Of a stretch of 53,172 nt of DNA, positions 17,326 to 24,136 are shown piece after piece (the first letter of the stretch is position 1; every line of letters starts with the position of its first letter). The notes below the pieces were generated by a model. The model did not search any database. It worked only from the letters and a program-made list of their open reading frames with translations, and was not told the DNA's origin. Both the position numbers and the translations under genes were made by a program. The DNA is from an uncultured Prevotellaceae bacterium (GTDB taxonomy: Bacteria > Bacteroidota > Bacteroidia > Bacteroidales > Bacteroidaceae): assembly GCA_902801155.1 (NCBI GenBank), contig CADCHG010000010.1, positions 1-53,172 of the forward strand. Direction: 5' to 3'.

Positions 17326-17646
17326 ATGACACAAGAAGAACGTACACAAATAGAAGATCGCATCGTTGAGGTGCTCAAGACGGTCTATGACCCTGAGATT
17401 CCAGTAAACATCTACGACCTCGGTCTCATCTACAAGATCGACCTCAACGACGAGGGAGCACTCGACCTCGACATGACCTTCACCGCTCCTTCATGCCCGG
17501 CAGCCGACTTCATCCTCGAAGACGTGCGCTCAAAGGTGCTTGCCGTTGAAGGCGTGACAAGCGCCAACGTGAACATGGTCTTTGAGCCTGAATGGGACAA
17601 GTCAATGATGACTGAAGAAGCAAGAATAGAATTAGGACTGGATTAA
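17326..17646 (+). CDS. MIP18/DUF59-family Fe-S assembly factor (SufT/PaaD-like)
   Basis: A 106-residue protein of the DUF59 family, which helps mature iron-sulfur proteins. The family motifs are present: VYDPEIPVNIYDLGLIY and TFTAPSCPAADFI, with the conserved cysteine in the second. The C-terminal half reads VEGVTSANVNMVFEPEWDKSMM. The frame is open further upstream to 17248, but the ATG at 17326 gives the correct family N-terminus. It ends 2 bp before lpxH. The specific symbol (sufT) is not certain. Confidence 0.88.
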   Translation: MTQEERTQIEDRIVEVLKTVYDPEIPVNIYDLGLIYKIDLNDEGALDLDMTFTAPSCPAADFILEDVRSKVLAVEGVTSANVNMVFEPEWDKSMMTEEARIELGLD

Positions 17647-17648
17647 AA

Positions 17649-18416
17649 ATGGGGTATATCTACTTTCTCTCCGACGCCCACCTCGGCTCTCTCGCAGCTG
17701 AGCATCCACGTACTCAGGAACGCCGTCTCGTGCGCTTTCTCGATGAGATTAAGGCGAAGGCTTCCGCGGTGTATCTGTTGGGCGACATGTTCGACTTCTG
17801 GCATGAATACAAATACGTCGTGCCAAAGGGCTACACGCGCTTTCTCGGAAAGCTGTCGGAACTAACCGACTCTGGCGTAGAGGTGCATTACTTCACCGGA
17901 AACCATGACATCTGGGAATACGGCTATCTGGAGAAGGAATGTGGAGTAATCGTGCACCACAAGCCTGAGACGCTCGAAATAAACGGCAAGACGTTCTTTC
18001 TTGCCCACGGCGACGGTCTTGGCGACCCTGACAAGAAATTCAAGTTCATAAAGAAGATATTCACGAGCAAGACTTGCCAATGGCTTTTCCGCAACGTGCT
18101 TCCTACGACATGGGGAATGAAGTTCGGTCTTAACTGGGCAAAGTCTTCACGCCTGAAGCGCAAGGACGGCAAGGAACCGCCTTACATGGGTGAGGACAAG
18201 GAGCATCTCGTTCTCTTTGCCAAGGACTATCTGAAATCGCATCCTGACGTGGATTATTTCCTCTTCGGCCACCGCCACATAGAGCTTGACCTCATGCTCA
18301 CGCGCTCATGCCGACTTATGATTCTCGGCGACTGGATATGGCAGTTCACCTATGCCGTATTCGATGGTGAGATGATGTGCATGGAGAACTATATCGAAGG
18401 GGAGAGCAAGCCTTAA
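17649..18416 (+). CDS. lpxH: UDP-2,3-diacylglucosamine diphosphatase-like metallophosphoesterase
   Basis: A calcineurin-like phosphoesterase that in lipid A synthesis cleaves UDP-2,3-diacylglucosamine to lipid X. Metal-binding motifs appear in order: SDAHLG, LLGDMFDFWHEY, TGNHDIWEYG, LAHGDGLG and FLFGHRHIEL. Of the two standard types (LpxH and LpxI) this fits the LpxH-type fold, and 255 residues matches Bacteroidetes members. It ends a rightward cluster and is followed by a strong terminator. Substrate is by family inference. Confidence 0.85.
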   Translation: MGYIYFLSDAHLGSLAAEHPRTQERRLVRFLDEIKAKASAVYLLGDMFDFWHEYKYVVPKGYTRFLGKLSELTDSGVEVHYFTGNHDIWEYGYLEKECGVIVHHKPETLEINGKTFFLAHGDGLGDPDKKFKFIKKIFTSKTCQWLFRNVLPTTWGMKFGLNWAKSSRLKRKDGKEPPYMGEDKEHLVLFAKDYLKSHPDVDYFLFGHRHIELDLMLTRSCRLMILGDWIWQFTYAVFDGEMMCMENYIEGESKP

Positions 18417-18445
18417 GAAGAAAGCTCAACCTCTGACACACATAC

Positions 18446-18483
18446 TCCGATGTTCTTGCAAAAGCAAGAGCATCGGATTTTTT
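18446..18483 (+). terminator. Terminator of the efp-lpxH run
   Basis: A 14-bp stem: TCCGATGTTCTTGC (18446-18459) / GCAAGAGCATCGGA (18464-18477), loop AAAA, one G-T mismatch, then TTTTTT (18478-18483). A textbook rho-independent terminator. Confidence 0.9.
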
Positions 18484-18494
18484 CATACTATTTT

Positions 18495-18521
18495 CCTTAT
18501 TGTTACCTGTTACTTGTTACC
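18495..18521 (-). repeat. Heptamer stop-repeat copy R2 (supplies the RAYT stop codon)
   Basis: On the minus strand: GGTAACA, AGTAACA, GGTAACA, ATAAGG, then AAAATAGT (down to 18487). The RAYT gene reads into it: GGT AAC AAG TAA encodes Gly-Asn-Lys-stop, so the gene ends at 18510 within the repeat. Confidence 0.92.
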
Positions 18522-19706
18522 GATGGGCAAAGCCTTCCACCAGTCGTCATTTCGCTGAGTGATCACTCTTGCCAGTTCGTTCATAACAAGACACATCTCA
18601 CGGCTCACGGTTGCGTTTTTCCGATATTCATAGCGCCAGCATGATATCTGTAGCAGGCGGTTCTCAGCACAGGCATAGAAGGCCTTGCCCGTGGGCTTGT
18701 AGCGGTCGGCAAATCCGTTATCCATAATCTCGATGAAAGGCAACAGCTCCACCATCAGTTGTGTCTTTATCTCCTTCTCTTTCGGAGAGATGAAAGCTGA
18801 GACGATAATCCAGCCGTTTCTTGCAGCATTCATCACAGCCTCTTTCTGTTGCTCAAACTGGGCAGCGTCTTTTCTATGGCATATCAGGGGCAGTTTCCTT
18901 TCTTCTGCCATAAGTGGTGGGAAGCCTAAGTAGTCGAGGCACGCTCCTCTTTCGTCGGTTGCGAGTCGTGCTGTCACGTTGCGCTGAGCCGCGAGGCATT
19001 TGTCTGTGTTGCTGGCAAAGAACGGATCGGTGGCTACGGCACGCATGGCGACCTCGGTGCTCCAGTTGCGGGAGTGCTTGCCGCGCTCTATGCAGAAACA
19101 GCGATGCATGCGGCCTTTTATCAGTCGCCGCTCTGCCTGCGAGCGGATGTAGGCAATCTTTATCTGCACCTGCTCTTCGGTAATCGCCTCCACATCGTTA
19201 TAGCCATGCACGAAGAGAGCAGGGCCACGGAAAGAGCGCGTGTGGTTGCGGTCCCGGTCAGGCAAAGCGAGCGCGTGCGCGCTGAGTTTATCTCTGCGCC
19301 ACTCTATGCCCAGCATGTCCCAGTATGCGTGAGTACAGCCAGCCATAAAGCCGCTTATCAAGCTGCCCAAATGGCGCTTATTTCCAGGGAGTAAATGGAT
19401 AAGCCCATGAAAATGCTCTGGCATCGCCTCGCATGGCCCTACCCTTACCGTTGAACAGATGGAAGGCATCCTTTTCCAACTTTCGATTACGCCAAGCCCC
19501 AACTTCGTATATCTGCAATGCGGGCTATTGGCACCTGTGGCGCCGATAGTGCCTTCTACCGACGAGAGGACTGGCGATTCGCCACGAGTGTTGAGAGTGA
19601 CGAAGTAATAACCTTCGAGATAGTTAGAGAGCGAGTCACGCTTCAGAGCATCGGGCGTGGCGGCTGCCTTCTTGTTGATCATTGCTATTTGGGCGGAAGT
19701 AAGCAT
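18510..19706 (-). CDS. REP-associated tyrosine transposase (RAYT)-like protein with C-terminal extra domain
   Basis: A 398-residue Y1/HUH transposase-like protein. The N-terminal half has GYYFVTLNTRGES (first strand), GVIESWKRMP, and the His-hydrophobic-His pair in MPEHFHGLIHL. IAYIRSQAERRLIKG is the expected region of the catalytic tyrosine. From about residue 255 a second domain follows with AARNGWIIVSAFISPKEKEI, FIEIMDNGFADRYKPTGKAF, ACAENRLL and REMCLVMNELARVI; I recall this pairing in other Bacteroidetes transposase-like proteins. RAYTs act on REP palindromes and are usually single-copy, domesticated genes. Repeats flank this gene on both sides, and its last three codons and stop lie in copy R2. 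Activity is inferred. Confidence 0.75.
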   Translation of the reverse strand: MLTSAQIAMINKKAAATPDALKRDSLSNYLEGYYFVTLNTRGESPVLSSVEGTIGATGANSPHCRYTKLGLGVIESWKRMPSICSTVRVGPCEAMPEHFHGLIHLLPGNKRHLGSLISGFMAGCTHAYWDMLGIEWRRDKLSAHALALPDRDRNHTRSFRGPALFVHGYNDVEAITEEQVQIKIAYIRSQAERRLIKGRMHRCFCIERGKHSRNWSTEVAMRAVATDPFFASNTDKCLAAQRNVTARLATDERGACLDYLGFPPLMAEERKLPLICHRKDAAQFEQQKEAVMNAARNGWIIVSAFISPKEKEIKTQLMVELLPFIEIMDNGFADRYKPTGKAFYACAENRLLQISCWRYEYRKNATVSREMCLVMNELARVITQRNDDWWKALPIGNK

Positions 19707-19740
19707 AATGGCGCGGGTATTTGATTATAATCCTAATGTC

Positions 19741-19824
19741 TCGCCTGCAAAGATAGCAATAATCCTGCACCCCACAAAATTTCTTCCGCACTATTTTCCT
19801 TATTGTTACCCGTTACCTGTTACC
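19741..19824 (-). repeat. Extended heptamer repeat copy R3 with RAYT promoter
   Basis: Core 19798-19824 (minus strand GGTAACA, GGTAACG, GGTAACA, ATAAGG), then AAAATAGT and about 45 bp more down to 19741. This extension matches the R6 extension at 23660-23714 with about nine differences over 83 bp in all. It ends at the RAYT promoter. Confidence 0.88.
19748..19778 (-). promoter_or_regulatory. RAYT promoter inside repeat R3
   Basis: Leftward -33 TTTG (complement of CAAA 19775-19778), 19-bp spacer, -7 TATCTTTG (complement of CAAAGATA 19748-19755). The RAYT start codon is about 42 bp further left. The same promoter is present in R6. Confidence 0.75.
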
Positions 19825-19857
19825 CCGATATGGCTTCGCTATTATCCCATTCTTAGG

Positions 19858-19956
19858 AACGGATCTGCAACGGATTTACAACGGACCTGAAACGAATCTG
19901 GAGCGAAGGCACAACGAAGGCATAGCGGAGGCACAGCAGAGGCATGGCAAACGGCC
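19858..19956 (+). repeat. 11-bp tandem array A2 (eight to nine units)
   Basis: Head-to-tail 11-mers starting AACGGATCTGC, AACGGATTTAC, AACGGACCTGA, AACGAATCTGG, AGCGAAGGCAC, AACGAAGGCAT, AGCGGAGGCAC, AGCAGAGGCAT. The CG dinucleotide recurs exactly every 11 bp at seven positions, 19860 through 19926. The array lies between repeats R3 and R4, which face opposite ways. Confidence 0.85.
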
Positions 19957-19958
19957 TC

Positions 19959-19985
19959 GGTAACAGGTAACAAGTAACAATAAGG
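19959..19985 (+). repeat. Heptamer stop-repeat copy R4
   Basis: Plus strand GGTAACA, GGTAACA, AGTAACA, ATAAGG: same heptamers as the other copies but in a different order. It is inverted relative to R3. There is no gene directly upstream in its own direction, unlike the other copies. Confidence 0.88.
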
Positions 19986-20078
19986 AATTGTGTGCATGGC
20001 CAAGAATTTTACTGAAAATTTCTAAGGAGTTTATATACCTTATTATATATAGAATAATAAAATTAGGGCAGTCGTTTT

Positions 20079-20103
20079 CTTATTGTTACCTGTTACTTGT
20101 TAC
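20079..20103 (-). repeat. Heptamer stop-repeat copy R5 (supplies stop of the 20100 gene)
   Basis: Minus strand AGTAACA, AGTAACA, GGTAACA, ATAAG. The first TAA is the stop codon of the membrane protein gene that ends at 20100. With R7 (25618) it forms an inverted pair around a 5.5-kb block. Bases 19986-20078 between R4 and R5 show only A/T-rich sequence. Confidence 0.88.
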
Positions 20104-20873
20104 TGGCCGCTAAAAATTTGCTTATTCCTGCGTGCCTGTAGTTTCTTGACGAATTCACTATAATCAGGAAATCTTGGACAGGAAAAAAAGGAATCATCGT
20201 AAGTGATTGCCACGCTGTCATTATAATTCAAATAAGGAGCTCCCTTATGGGGATAAGTAACATCTTTATTAAGTATCTTGGCATTAATTCTGATGACATA
20301 AAAGTATCTTGATGATTTGCCAAAGTATTTGTAGACAAGGTCTGCATCTATGGTGCAAGTATCGGGGCGGGTGGTTATTTTGATTTCTTTCACATTTGCT
20401 TTTTCCATAAGTTGCTTGATTGTTCCCTTTTCTTTACAATTCCAAGAATCTATTTCCTTGAGTTTGTATACTAATTCAGTATTATGCTTTGCCGATGCGT
20501 TGACATATCTAACGAGCTTCTCCATATCATCCTTATGCTCAAGATAGTTCTCTTCCATTTCTGCTGCGGTGGTATATGGTTGAGCGAAAATCAAGATGCA
20601 TATTAATAGTATGAGGTTAAGTGCATTGATGAATCGTAATGGCTTTGCCCACCTTTTCTTGACAAACGAGAACCCGACAGGGCATAATGTTACTGCAAGG
20701 AAAAAGAAAGAGAGCCAGTTTAAATGAAAATATATACACAATAGATCATTACGGAAAGCAACTGTTGGTTTGCTGAGTAAATAGTGTCCAAGGAAATAGG
20801 TAAAGAATAATGCTATAAGATATATTGTTGCTATACCTATGCCCTTGACTATTTTGATGATTTTTTCTCCCAT
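20100..20873 (-). CDS. Membrane protein of unknown function
   Basis: I do not recognise this 257-residue protein. The first 105 residues contain three hydrophobic segments: about 12-32 (IATIYLIALFFTYFLGHYLL), 45-68 (LCIYFHLNWLSFFFLAVTLC), and 80-98 (FINALNLILLICILIF). The remaining 150 residues are charged and soluble, with lysine-rich stretches, and end NKQIFSGQ. It has its own promoter and its stop is the first TAA of repeat R5. It is divergent from the primase-like gene. The region is A/T-richer than the housekeeping genes to the left. Confidence 0.7.
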   Translation of the reverse strand: MGEKIIKIVKGIGIATIYLIALFFTYFLGHYLLSKPTVAFRNDLLCIYFHLNWLSFFFLAVTLCPVGFSFVKKRWAKPLRFINALNLILLICILIFAQPYTTAAEMEENYLEHKDDMEKLVRYVNASAKHNTELVYKLKEIDSWNCKEKGTIKQLMEKANVKEIKITTRPDTCTIDADLVYKYFGKSSRYFYVIRINAKILNKDVTYPHKGAPYLNYNDSVAITYDDSFFSCPRFPDYSEFVKKLQARRNKQIFSGQ

Positions 20874-20898
20874 AAGTTCGGTTTTAATTATCTGTTTG

Positions 20899-20930
20899 CA
20901 AAGATATAGATAATTTCTTATTCGTGCAAG
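20899..20930 (-). promoter_or_regulatory. Promoter of the membrane protein gene
   Basis: Leftward -7 TATCTTTG (complement of CAAAGATA 20899-20906) with a three-of-four -33 CTTG (complement of CAAG 20927-20930) after 20 bp. It lies 25 bp before the start codon. Confidence 0.6.
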
Positions 20931-20995
20931 TTTTCGTCAAGAAAAAATATAACCGCCTTTGACGATTGCACACTATCACAATACGGCTCTTTGAA

Positions 20996-21052
20996 ATTAC
21001 CACACTAATTCTGCAAATTACCACACTAATTACAAAGAATAGCACACTAATT
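20996..21052 (+). repeat. Three 21-bp direct repeats upstream of the primase-like gene
   Basis: CACACTAATT recurs at 21001, 21022 and 21043, exactly 21 bp apart. The first two units share the longer AAATTACCACACTAATT; the third has AATAGCACACTAATT. A weaker relative, CACACTATCA, is at 20969. The spacing equals two helical turns, so a protein could bind all copies on one face. They lie about 45-100 bp upstream of the -7 box of the next gene. Confidence 0.8.
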
Positions 21053-21071
21053 ATGCACAGGCGGAAAAGGC

Positions 21072-21102
21072 TTGGAGGTATGGGGAATTTGTCGTAATTT
21101 TG
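21072..21102 (+). promoter_or_regulatory. Promoter of the primase-like gene
   Basis: -7 TAATTTTG (21095-21102) with imperfect -33 TTGG (21072-21075) after 19 bp. Predicted leader about 48 nt before the ATG at 21157. Confidence 0.6.
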
Positions 21103-21156
21103 CAATCGACAACGGGCCTGAAGGCTCAATTCTCTAACTTCAAAAAACAATTCAGC

Positions 21157-23388
21157 ATGGAAAAGAAAATTACCCCAATTGGTTACATGGATTCTTGCAG
21201 AAGCAAGACCATGAAGCGTCTTACTCCTGAGGCGCTCGATACCCTTACCAACTCATTCGAGGTGAACAGCACGATGCGTCAGATTGAGGCTGAGGCTGAT
21301 CAGGAGATGAAAAGCAAGCTGAAGGGCGATCTGCCTGTGGTGCTCTATGCTTGCCAGATGCCAGAGGATGGCGTGCGTCCAACGGCTGAGACTGCCATTC
21401 CAAGCGGATTCTGTCTGCATGACTGGGACCACATGAAGGTGAATCCTCGCAAGTTCTATGACGAGCAGATTGCCGGCAAGGAAACGGAACTGGGCATCGT
21501 TCTTGCTCATGTCACTCCACGTGGCGAGGGGCTCCGACTGGTGACCATACTCGGTGAAGGCGAGCGAATAACCCAGTGCCAGGAGAGGCTTGCAGCAACA
21601 TTCGGGATGAGCGAGTTTGCCGACCGCAAGATCAAGGATCTGTCGCGCGTGTCATTCCTTCCCAGCAAGGACTACATGCTCTTCGTTGACAATGACAGGC
21701 TCTTCAATCATGTTCTCGAGGAGGGGAATAAGGATGAAGGGATGAAGGATGAGGGGATGAAGGATGAAGGAGTGAAGGTGAGCGACAACTTCAACTATCA
21801 GGGCATTAAGTTCAGCAACATCATTGAGGCTCTGCTCCGACGAATAGCCACACAGGGCAATCCTCGCGAGGGTGAGCGCAACGACGACCTCTTTATTCTT
21901 GTGCGTGAACTTCGCCACATCTGCGACTACAACTTCAACACGCTCTACATGCTCGTGGCTCCTTACTTCCCCACCCTTCCCGATGCCGAGATTCGTCGCA
22001 CCATCAGCAACGCCCTTGCCACCAACGGCCGCACGATAACGCCCGTGATGAGAGGTGTGATTAGCGAGCTGAGAAACGTGAGCAACGCTTCTGACGAGAC
22101 CGACATCCAACTGCCTCGCCTGCCAAGGCTCTCAGCCGTGGAGGAGATGATTCTCGCACACTACCCCAAGCATCTCCGCTCGCAGGTGTATATGGCTATG
22201 CTGCCAATCTGGGGCGTGTATGGCACACACATCCGCTTCAACTACATGGACGGCCGTGAGAACTCGCTCTCGTTCCAGACAGCCGTGGTGGGCAAGAGCA
22301 GTAGCGGTAAGGCATTCGCAGCACATCTCTTCGACCTTATGACGAAGCGCATCCGCATTGAGGACAACATTGAGCGCCAGAAGGCTGCCGAGTATCTCGC
22401 CATCTGCAACAAGGCAAGCGATGCCTCAGAGAAGCCCGACGACCCACGTCCGCGAGTGAAGCTCTTCGGCGACGACATCACCACAAGTCAGATGCTGGAG
22501 TATCTCGACAATCTCGAAGGAGAACATGCCATTCAGTTCACGGAGGAGGTGGCACGACTCTCGAAGGCGAAGAAGACGGTGTACGGCGATAACGACGACC
22601 TTCTGTGCAAGGCATTCGACAATGCCATGGGCGGTAAGGAGAGCAAGAGCCATCTGACGCGCAACATCCGCATTCCTATCTTCCTCAACTGCCTCTACTG
22701 CGGTACTCCAGGCGGTATGCATAAGTTCTACAACAACCCTGAAGGCGGTCTTAACAACCGTGTGCTCTTCGCCTTCATGCCATCGGTTAGGATAAAGGGA
22801 TTTCCTCACTATGAGAACCTTACCGAGACGGAGCAGGCACAGTTTGACGAGGCTTGCGACCTTCTCTCCGAGGCAGGCAAGGACGGTAGGAAGGTGCAGC
22901 TGCCGTGGCTCGAGAAGACCGTCATGATGCTCAAGAACAAGTGGGACAAGGAAGACGACGAGAACCCTGACGAGGTGTGGTATGACCTCGGCAAGCGTGC
23001 CCTTGTGGTGGCTATGCGTGCTGGTGTGCTGCAATGGTATCTTCGCGGCTGTCCTACTGACGAGAAGCAGATTCGCGACATAGCGAAGGTGGTGAAGTGG
23101 ACAGCCGAGGCTCACCGACTTGGGGTATATACCTTCTGTGGCAAGGACTACGAGGACATCAACGACATCGACAACTCGCTCATGCAGAAGCAGGGACGAA
23201 TGTCGAAGAACAAGAAGCTGTTCTCTGTGCTTCCCGACCATTTCAGCGTGCAGGAACTCATTGCCCTTCGTGTGCAGAATGGCGACAGCGCCAACGTGAA
23301 GATGGTGATAAGCCGATGGGTGGCTGACGGACTTATCCGCAAGGTGTCGGAAGGATGCTACGAGAAGGTGCTGCAACTGGTGGCGTAA
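21157..23388 (+). CDS. BT4734/VirE-N primase-like protein with ATPase domain
   Basis: A 743-residue protein. Residues about 45-190 look like the BT4734-like (VirE N-terminal) domain: VVLYACQMPEDGVRP, GFCLHDWDHMK, VLAHVTPRGEGLRLVTIL and LSRVSFLPSKDYMLF. A linker of three KDEG repeats follows, then a helical region, then a P-loop-like GKSSSGKAF, in which alanine replaces the usual Ser/Thr after GK, and IQFTEEVARL as a possible Walker B. IPIFLNCLYCGTPGGMHKFY follows. Such proteins occur in Bacteroidales mobile elements and near prophage-type primase genes. No integrase or relaxase is nearby. The start at 21157 follows the family N-terminus; the upstream frame begins with TTG. Replication function is inferred. 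Confidence 0.75.
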   Translation: MEKKITPIGYMDSCRSKTMKRLTPEALDTLTNSFEVNSTMRQIEAEADQEMKSKLKGDLPVVLYACQMPEDGVRPTAETAIPSGFCLHDWDHMKVNPRKFYDEQIAGKETELGIVLAHVTPRGEGLRLVTILGEGERITQCQERLAATFGMSEFADRKIKDLSRVSFLPSKDYMLFVDNDRLFNHVLEEGNKDEGMKDEGMKDEGVKVSDNFNYQGIKFSNIIEALLRRIATQGNPREGERNDDLFILVRELRHICDYNFNTLYMLVAPYFPTLPDAEIRRTISNALATNGRTITPVMRGVISELRNVSNASDETDIQLPRLPRLSAVEEMILAHYPKHLRSQVYMAMLPIWGVYGTHIRFNYMDGRENSLSFQTAVVGKSSSGKAFAAHLFDLMTKRIRIEDNIERQKAAEYLAICNKASDASEKPDDPRPRVKLFGDDITTSQMLEYLDNLEGEHAIQFTEEVARLSKAKKTVYGDNDDLLCKAFDNAMGGKESKSHLTRNIRIPIFLNCLYCGTPGGMHKFYNNPEGGLNNRVLFAFMPSVRIKGFPHYENLTETEQAQFDEACDLLSEAGKDGRKVQLPWLEKTVMMLKNKWDKEDDENPDEVWYDLGKRALVVAMRAGVLQWYLRGCPTDEKQIRDIAKVVKWTAEAHRLGVYTFCGKDYEDINDIDNSLMQKQGRMSKNKKLFSVLPDHFSVQELIALRVQNGDSANVKMVISRWVADGLIRKVSEGCYEKVLQLVA
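21724..21777 (+). repeat. In-frame tandem repeat coding for KDEG(M) units
   Basis: An imperfect 15-bp unit (AAGGATGARGGGATG) repeated three times within the primase-like gene, encoding KDEGM, KDEGM, KDEGV. It sits between the N-terminal domain and the helical region. Copy number could vary without breaking the frame. Confidence 0.75.
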
Positions 23389-23420
23389 GAGGGGTGATTA
23401 TCCGCATGAATCCGATGGCA

Positions 23421-23607
23421 CCCCGAAGGGGTAGCAAGCTCACAGCCCATGGCATCGCCATGGGTATAGTGAGGGGGTCGGTTCGCCCTAAAGGGGCAAA
23501 AGCATTGAAATCAATTTAGGGCTTTTGCCCTTACAGGGCGATTAGGTACACCTCTAATTACCCAGGGCGTCGCCCTGGGCTAATTGCAGACCTTGCCCCT
23601 TCGGGGC
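23421..23607. repeat. Cluster of GC-rich palindromes
   Basis: Five stems in 190 bp: CCCCGAAGGGG (23421-23431); CCCATGGC / GCCATGGG (23446-23464); nested CGCCCT...AGGGCG (23484-23540) with GGGCAAAAGC / GCTTTTGCCC inside; CCCAGGGCG / CGCCCTGGG (23561-23579); GCCCCTTCGGGGC (23595-23607). No open frame covers it. This fits dispersed Bacteroidetes intergenic palindromes and fills the first part of the 748-bp gap after the primase-like gene. Confidence 0.75.
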
Positions 23608-23632
23608 GCAACCACCTGATTGCGGATAGAGC

Positions 23633-23714
23633 GGTAACAAGTAACAGGTAACAATAAGAAAAATAGTGTAGAAGAAATTTTGTGGGGTGCTGGAATATTA
23701 CTATCTTTGCAGAC
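23633..23714 (+). repeat. Extended heptamer repeat copy R6
   Basis: Core 23633-23659 (GGTAACA, AGTAACA, GGTAACA, ATAAGA), AAAATAGT, then the same extension as R3, ending TATCTTTGCAGACG. It has the left part of the RAYT unit, with promoter, but no RAYT gene after it. Confidence 0.88.
23679..23709 (+). promoter_or_regulatory. Promoter carried by repeat R6
   Basis: -33 TTTG (23679-23682), 19-bp spacer, -7 TATCTTTG (23702-23709), same as the RAYT promoter but on the plus strand. The next gene in that direction begins at 24137. Confidence 0.6.
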
Positions 23715-23816
23715 GCATGAGGGTTCTTGCACCCCCCGAAACACTTCAATCTAAACAATTCAACTTTTGCAAGCTCTGAACATCGAAGAGGTCGGTGGCC
23801 GAAAGGGGAATGCCAA

Positions 23817-24057
23817 TTGCCTGGAAGGCAACACTATGAGTAACCGAGGTGCATAATCGACGAAGGAGAGGATGCCCTCGGATTGAAAGCAGCAGCCACC
23901 TTTAGCAGCCTGGAAGGCTGTACCTGATTGGCTTTTACACACAACCTTTTCGCGAGGTACTGTCTTCCAGACAGATGAAGGATTATTGGTTTATCCCCGC
24001 ACATCCTCGTTACACTCGTATGTACGGGGTTACTAAAAAGTACTGTCTTCCAGACAG
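23817..24057. repeat. Palindromes with a shared CTGGAAG centre
   Basis: TTGCCTGGAAGGCAA (23817-23831), CAGCCTGGAAGGCTG (23906-23920), and two copies of CTGTCTTCCAGACAG (23960-23974, 24043-24057), which read CTGGAAG on the other strand. The stem bases differ between copies but remain paired; the centre is constant. The region has no supported gene. Confidence 0.75.
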
Positions 24058-24136
24058 TCTTGGACTTGCAACTGTCTTGCTGATGAGCAAAGCGAATAAA
24101 CTTGAATAAACAAAACAAGCAAAAATCATAGAAAAA

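Noticed and set aside
22426-23376. 316-codon minus-strand open frame
   Set aside because: Lies wholly inside the primase-like gene, with no promoter and no recognisable motif.
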